From the NCBI GenBank assembly GCA_905235695.1, contig CAJOMW010000060.1, positions 1-6,410 of the forward strand: 6,410 bases of DNA, given 5' to 3'. The number at the start of each line of letters is the position of its first letter. The first letter of the stretch is position 1. The position numbers and the translations under genes were made by a program. Source of the stretch: an uncultured Clostridia bacterium (GTDB lineage Bacteria; Bacillota; Clostridia; Oscillospirales; CAG-382). Below, piece by piece: positions 5,083 through 6,410 of this stretch. The notes below the pieces were generated by a model. The model made no database searches, had not been told where the DNA came from, and saw only the letters and a list, made by a program, of their open reading frames with translations.

Positions 5083-6255
5083 TTATATCTCGGGAATCTC
5101 TATTCTTATTTCCCTGCCTGCCGCATCGCTCTTTGCGATACCGTCAATTATTGCCTGATTGTAGAGGATCTGACTCGACGGAACGGGAGCGCCCTTTGAC
5201 GGATCGATTATTGCGTCGAGGAATGAGCGTATCTTCTTGTCGAAAAGCGTCATGCCGCTCCTGTCTTCGATTATCGGAATAACCGTCTCTACCTGCTCGC
5301 CGGCAACCTCGTGGTAGATCTTCATAGGTCCGCCCACCGTGCCGTTCCAACAGTCTGTGGAGGGTATTCTCAGACCTGCCTTTGTGCCTAAAATTATTGT
5401 GTCGCCGGGGGTGTCCATGTTCATTGCCCAAGAAATCCTGAAATCGAGGAATATATCGCCTTCAAGACGTATAAAGGCCGCCGCAAAATCGTCGACGCCG
5501 AAGACGTCTGCATATTCCGGGTGTCCTCTGCCTACGTATGTTGCCGGATTCTTTCCGAAATAATCAGACTTGAAGCCGGTAACCGTAAGAGGCCTGGGGT
5601 AGCCTATTGCATTGAGCACCATATCGAGCGAGTAGCATCCGATATCGCCGAGCGCTCCGATCCCGGCGGTGTCCTTCTGAATGAAGGTCGTGCCGGAAGG
5701 AGTGGGTATGCCTCTTCTTCTTCCGCCGCCGGTCTGTATGTAGTATATTTTTCCGAGCTCGCCCGACTCGCATATCTTCTTTATCATCTGCATATTGAGG
5801 TCGAATCTCGGCTGAAAGCCTATGGTGAGTATCTTTCCGCTCCTCTTCTCGGCTCTCATTACTTCAACGGCTTCCTCGGTGGTTACCGTAAAGGGCTTTT
5901 CGAGCATTACGTTTACGCCTGCGTCAAGCGCATGGATAGCGCATGGCGCGTGCTGGCAGTTGTAGGTACAAATGCTTACGCCGTCGAGGTCATGTTCGCT
6001 TGCGAAAAGCTCTGCGTCGCTGTTATAGCATCTTACGCCCTCAAGGCCGTGCTTTTTGAAGAACGCTTCCGCCTTGCCCGGTATGAGATCCGCACCGGCA
6101 ACTATTTCTACGTCTGGCATCTTCTTGTATGCGCCAATGTGCGCATTGGCTATCCCGCCGGTTCCTATAATAGCTATCTTAAGCTTTCTTCCAAAGCCGA
6201 TAGTTTCGTCCTTTGCAGTCTGATCGGGGTAGGTATTTGAACTTGATAAAGCCAT
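5083..6255 (-). CDS. Gfo/Idh/MocA-family NAD(P)-dependent oxidoreductase
   Basis: A 390-residue cytoplasmic dehydrogenase of the glucose-fructose oxidoreductase/inositol dehydrogenase group, which oxidises or reduces sugars and sugar alcohols. An unconserved polar N-terminal tail (1-24) precedes the Rossmann domain. KIAIIGTGGIA (26-36) is the dinucleotide loop, and EKP (119-121) is the conserved catalytic-lysine motif. The substrate-binding alpha/beta domain follows from about 145. GALGDIGCYSLD (200-211) is the second active-site motif; Tyr208 stands where many dehydrogenases have His, as in the glucose-fructose oxidoreductase-like branch. The start is set by AAAGGA 7 bases upstream and by the leader from a clear promoter. 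The adjacent SGNH hydrolases suggest a role in breakdown of an acylated sugar. The exact substrate cannot be read. Confidence 0.92.
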   Translation of the reverse strand: MALSSSNTYPDQTAKDETIGFGRKLKIAIIGTGGIANAHIGAYKKMPDVEIVAGADLIPGKAEAFFKKHGLEGVRCYNSDAELFASEHDLDGVSICTYNCQHAPCAIHALDAGVNVMLEKPFTVTTEEAVEVMRAEKRSGKILTIGFQPRFDLNMQMIKKICESGELGKIYYIQTGGGRRRGIPTPSGTTFIQKDTAGIGALGDIGCYSLDMVLNAIGYPRPLTVTGFKSDYFGKNPATYVGRGHPEYADVFGVDDFAAAFIRLEGDIFLDFRISWAMNMDTPGDTIILGTKAGLRIPSTDCWNGTVGGPMKIYHEVAGEQVETVIPIIEDRSGMTLFDKKIRSFLDAIIDPSKGAPVPSSQILYNQAIIDGIAKSDAAGREIRIEIPEI

Positions 6256-6262
6256 TTTGCTG

Positions 6263-6268
6263 TCCTTT
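6263..6268 (-). promoter_or_regulatory. Ribosome binding site of the oxidoreductase gene
   Basis: AAAGGA on the minus strand, 7 bases before the ATG at 6255, supporting that start even though the protein then has a 24-residue tail ahead of the Rossmann fold. Confidence 0.8.
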
Positions 6269-6316
6269 CAAAATAAGTTTTTAAGTAAATGTTCTATATT
6301 TATTTCCAAGAGCTAT

Positions 6317-6345
6317 ACTATACCCTTTTTGTTAAGTGTTGACAA
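6317..6345 (-). promoter_or_regulatory. Sigma-A-type promoter of the oxidoreductase gene
   Basis: On the minus strand the -35 box TTGTCA (6340-6345) and -10 box TATAGT (6317-6322) are 17 bases apart, each one mismatch from consensus. The start point would be near 6310 and the leader about 55 bases. The -35 box lies inside an inverted repeat, so repression by a bound protein is plausible. Confidence 0.7.
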
Positions 6346-6360
6346 ATTTGCAGTTAACAA
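6329..6360. promoter_or_regulatory. Candidate operator: inverted repeat over the promoter
   Basis: Arms TTGTTAAGTG (6329-6338) and CAGTTAACAA (6351-6360) are inverted copies with 9 of 10 positions matching, separated by 12 bases. The spacer contains the perfect palindrome CAAATTTG (6343-6350). The repeat covers the -35 box and part of the spacer of the oxidoreductase promoter. This suits a dimeric or tetrameric repressor or activator. No regulator gene is in the window. Confidence 0.45.
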
Positions 6361-6366
6361 TATATT
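6339..6366 (+). promoter_or_regulatory. Possible divergent promoter
   Basis: On the plus strand a perfect TTGACA (6339-6344) is followed after 16 bases by TATATT (6361-6366). It overlaps the minus-strand promoter and the inverted repeat. Any gene it drives would begin beyond the right edge; the remaining 44 bases show no start codon with a ribosome binding site. Confidence 0.3.
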
Positions 6367-6410
6367 AACGGTTTTAATAAGAAGCGTCCTGCTTTTTCGG
6401 AAATTTGCCT

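Overview
The window holds five protein genes, all on the minus strand and so read from right to left, with short intergenic gaps and no RNA gene, transposase or CRISPR array. Moderate GC, strong AAAGGA/AGGAG-type ribosome binding sites, sigma-A-like promoters, hairpin terminators and protein styles all suggest a Firmicute, most likely a gut or rumen clostridium (Oscillospiraceae/Ruminococcaceae-like). This placement is inference; no taxonomic marker gene is present.

In transcription order: (1) 6255-5083, a Gfo/Idh/MocA-family NAD(P)-dependent sugar or polyol oxidoreductase with its own promoter and a candidate inverted-repeat operator over the -35 box. (2) A 227-bp hairpin-rich gap with a 7-bp tandem repeat. 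(3) 4849-3776, a cytoplasmic SGNH/GDSL-type hydrolase ending in a strong, symmetrical terminator. (4) 3652-2591, a paralogue of the previous gene with its own near-consensus promoter. (5) 2520-1411, a CobW-type G3E GTPase with GCICC motif and a striking Asp/His-rich tandem-repeat insertion, probably a metal chaperone. (6) 1361-393, a second, degenerate G3E-like GTPase whose C-terminal third resembles the C-terminal domain of the TIGR03943/DUF1980 (YcgQ-like) permease-partner family. (7) A gene-free left end (1-392) with nested inverted repeats, an imperfect direct repeat and a second heptanucleotide repeat.

The right half looks like a small carbohydrate module: an oxidoreductase for a sugar-like substrate and two related esterases that could remove acyl groups from sugars in the cytoplasm. 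The left half looks like metal handling: two adjacent P-loop GTPases, one carrying a large metal-binding segment and the other joined to a domain known from a membrane permease system. The 70-bp gap between the second hydrolase and the CobW gene shows no clear promoter or strong terminator, so the last three genes may share one transcript. That would link esterase and metal-GTPase expression, but this is inference.

The most unusual item is the degenerate GTPase/DUF1980-like fusion next to a canonical His-rich CobW protein. It is a candidate two-GTPase metal-delivery pair. I saw no clearly novel defence or mobile system.
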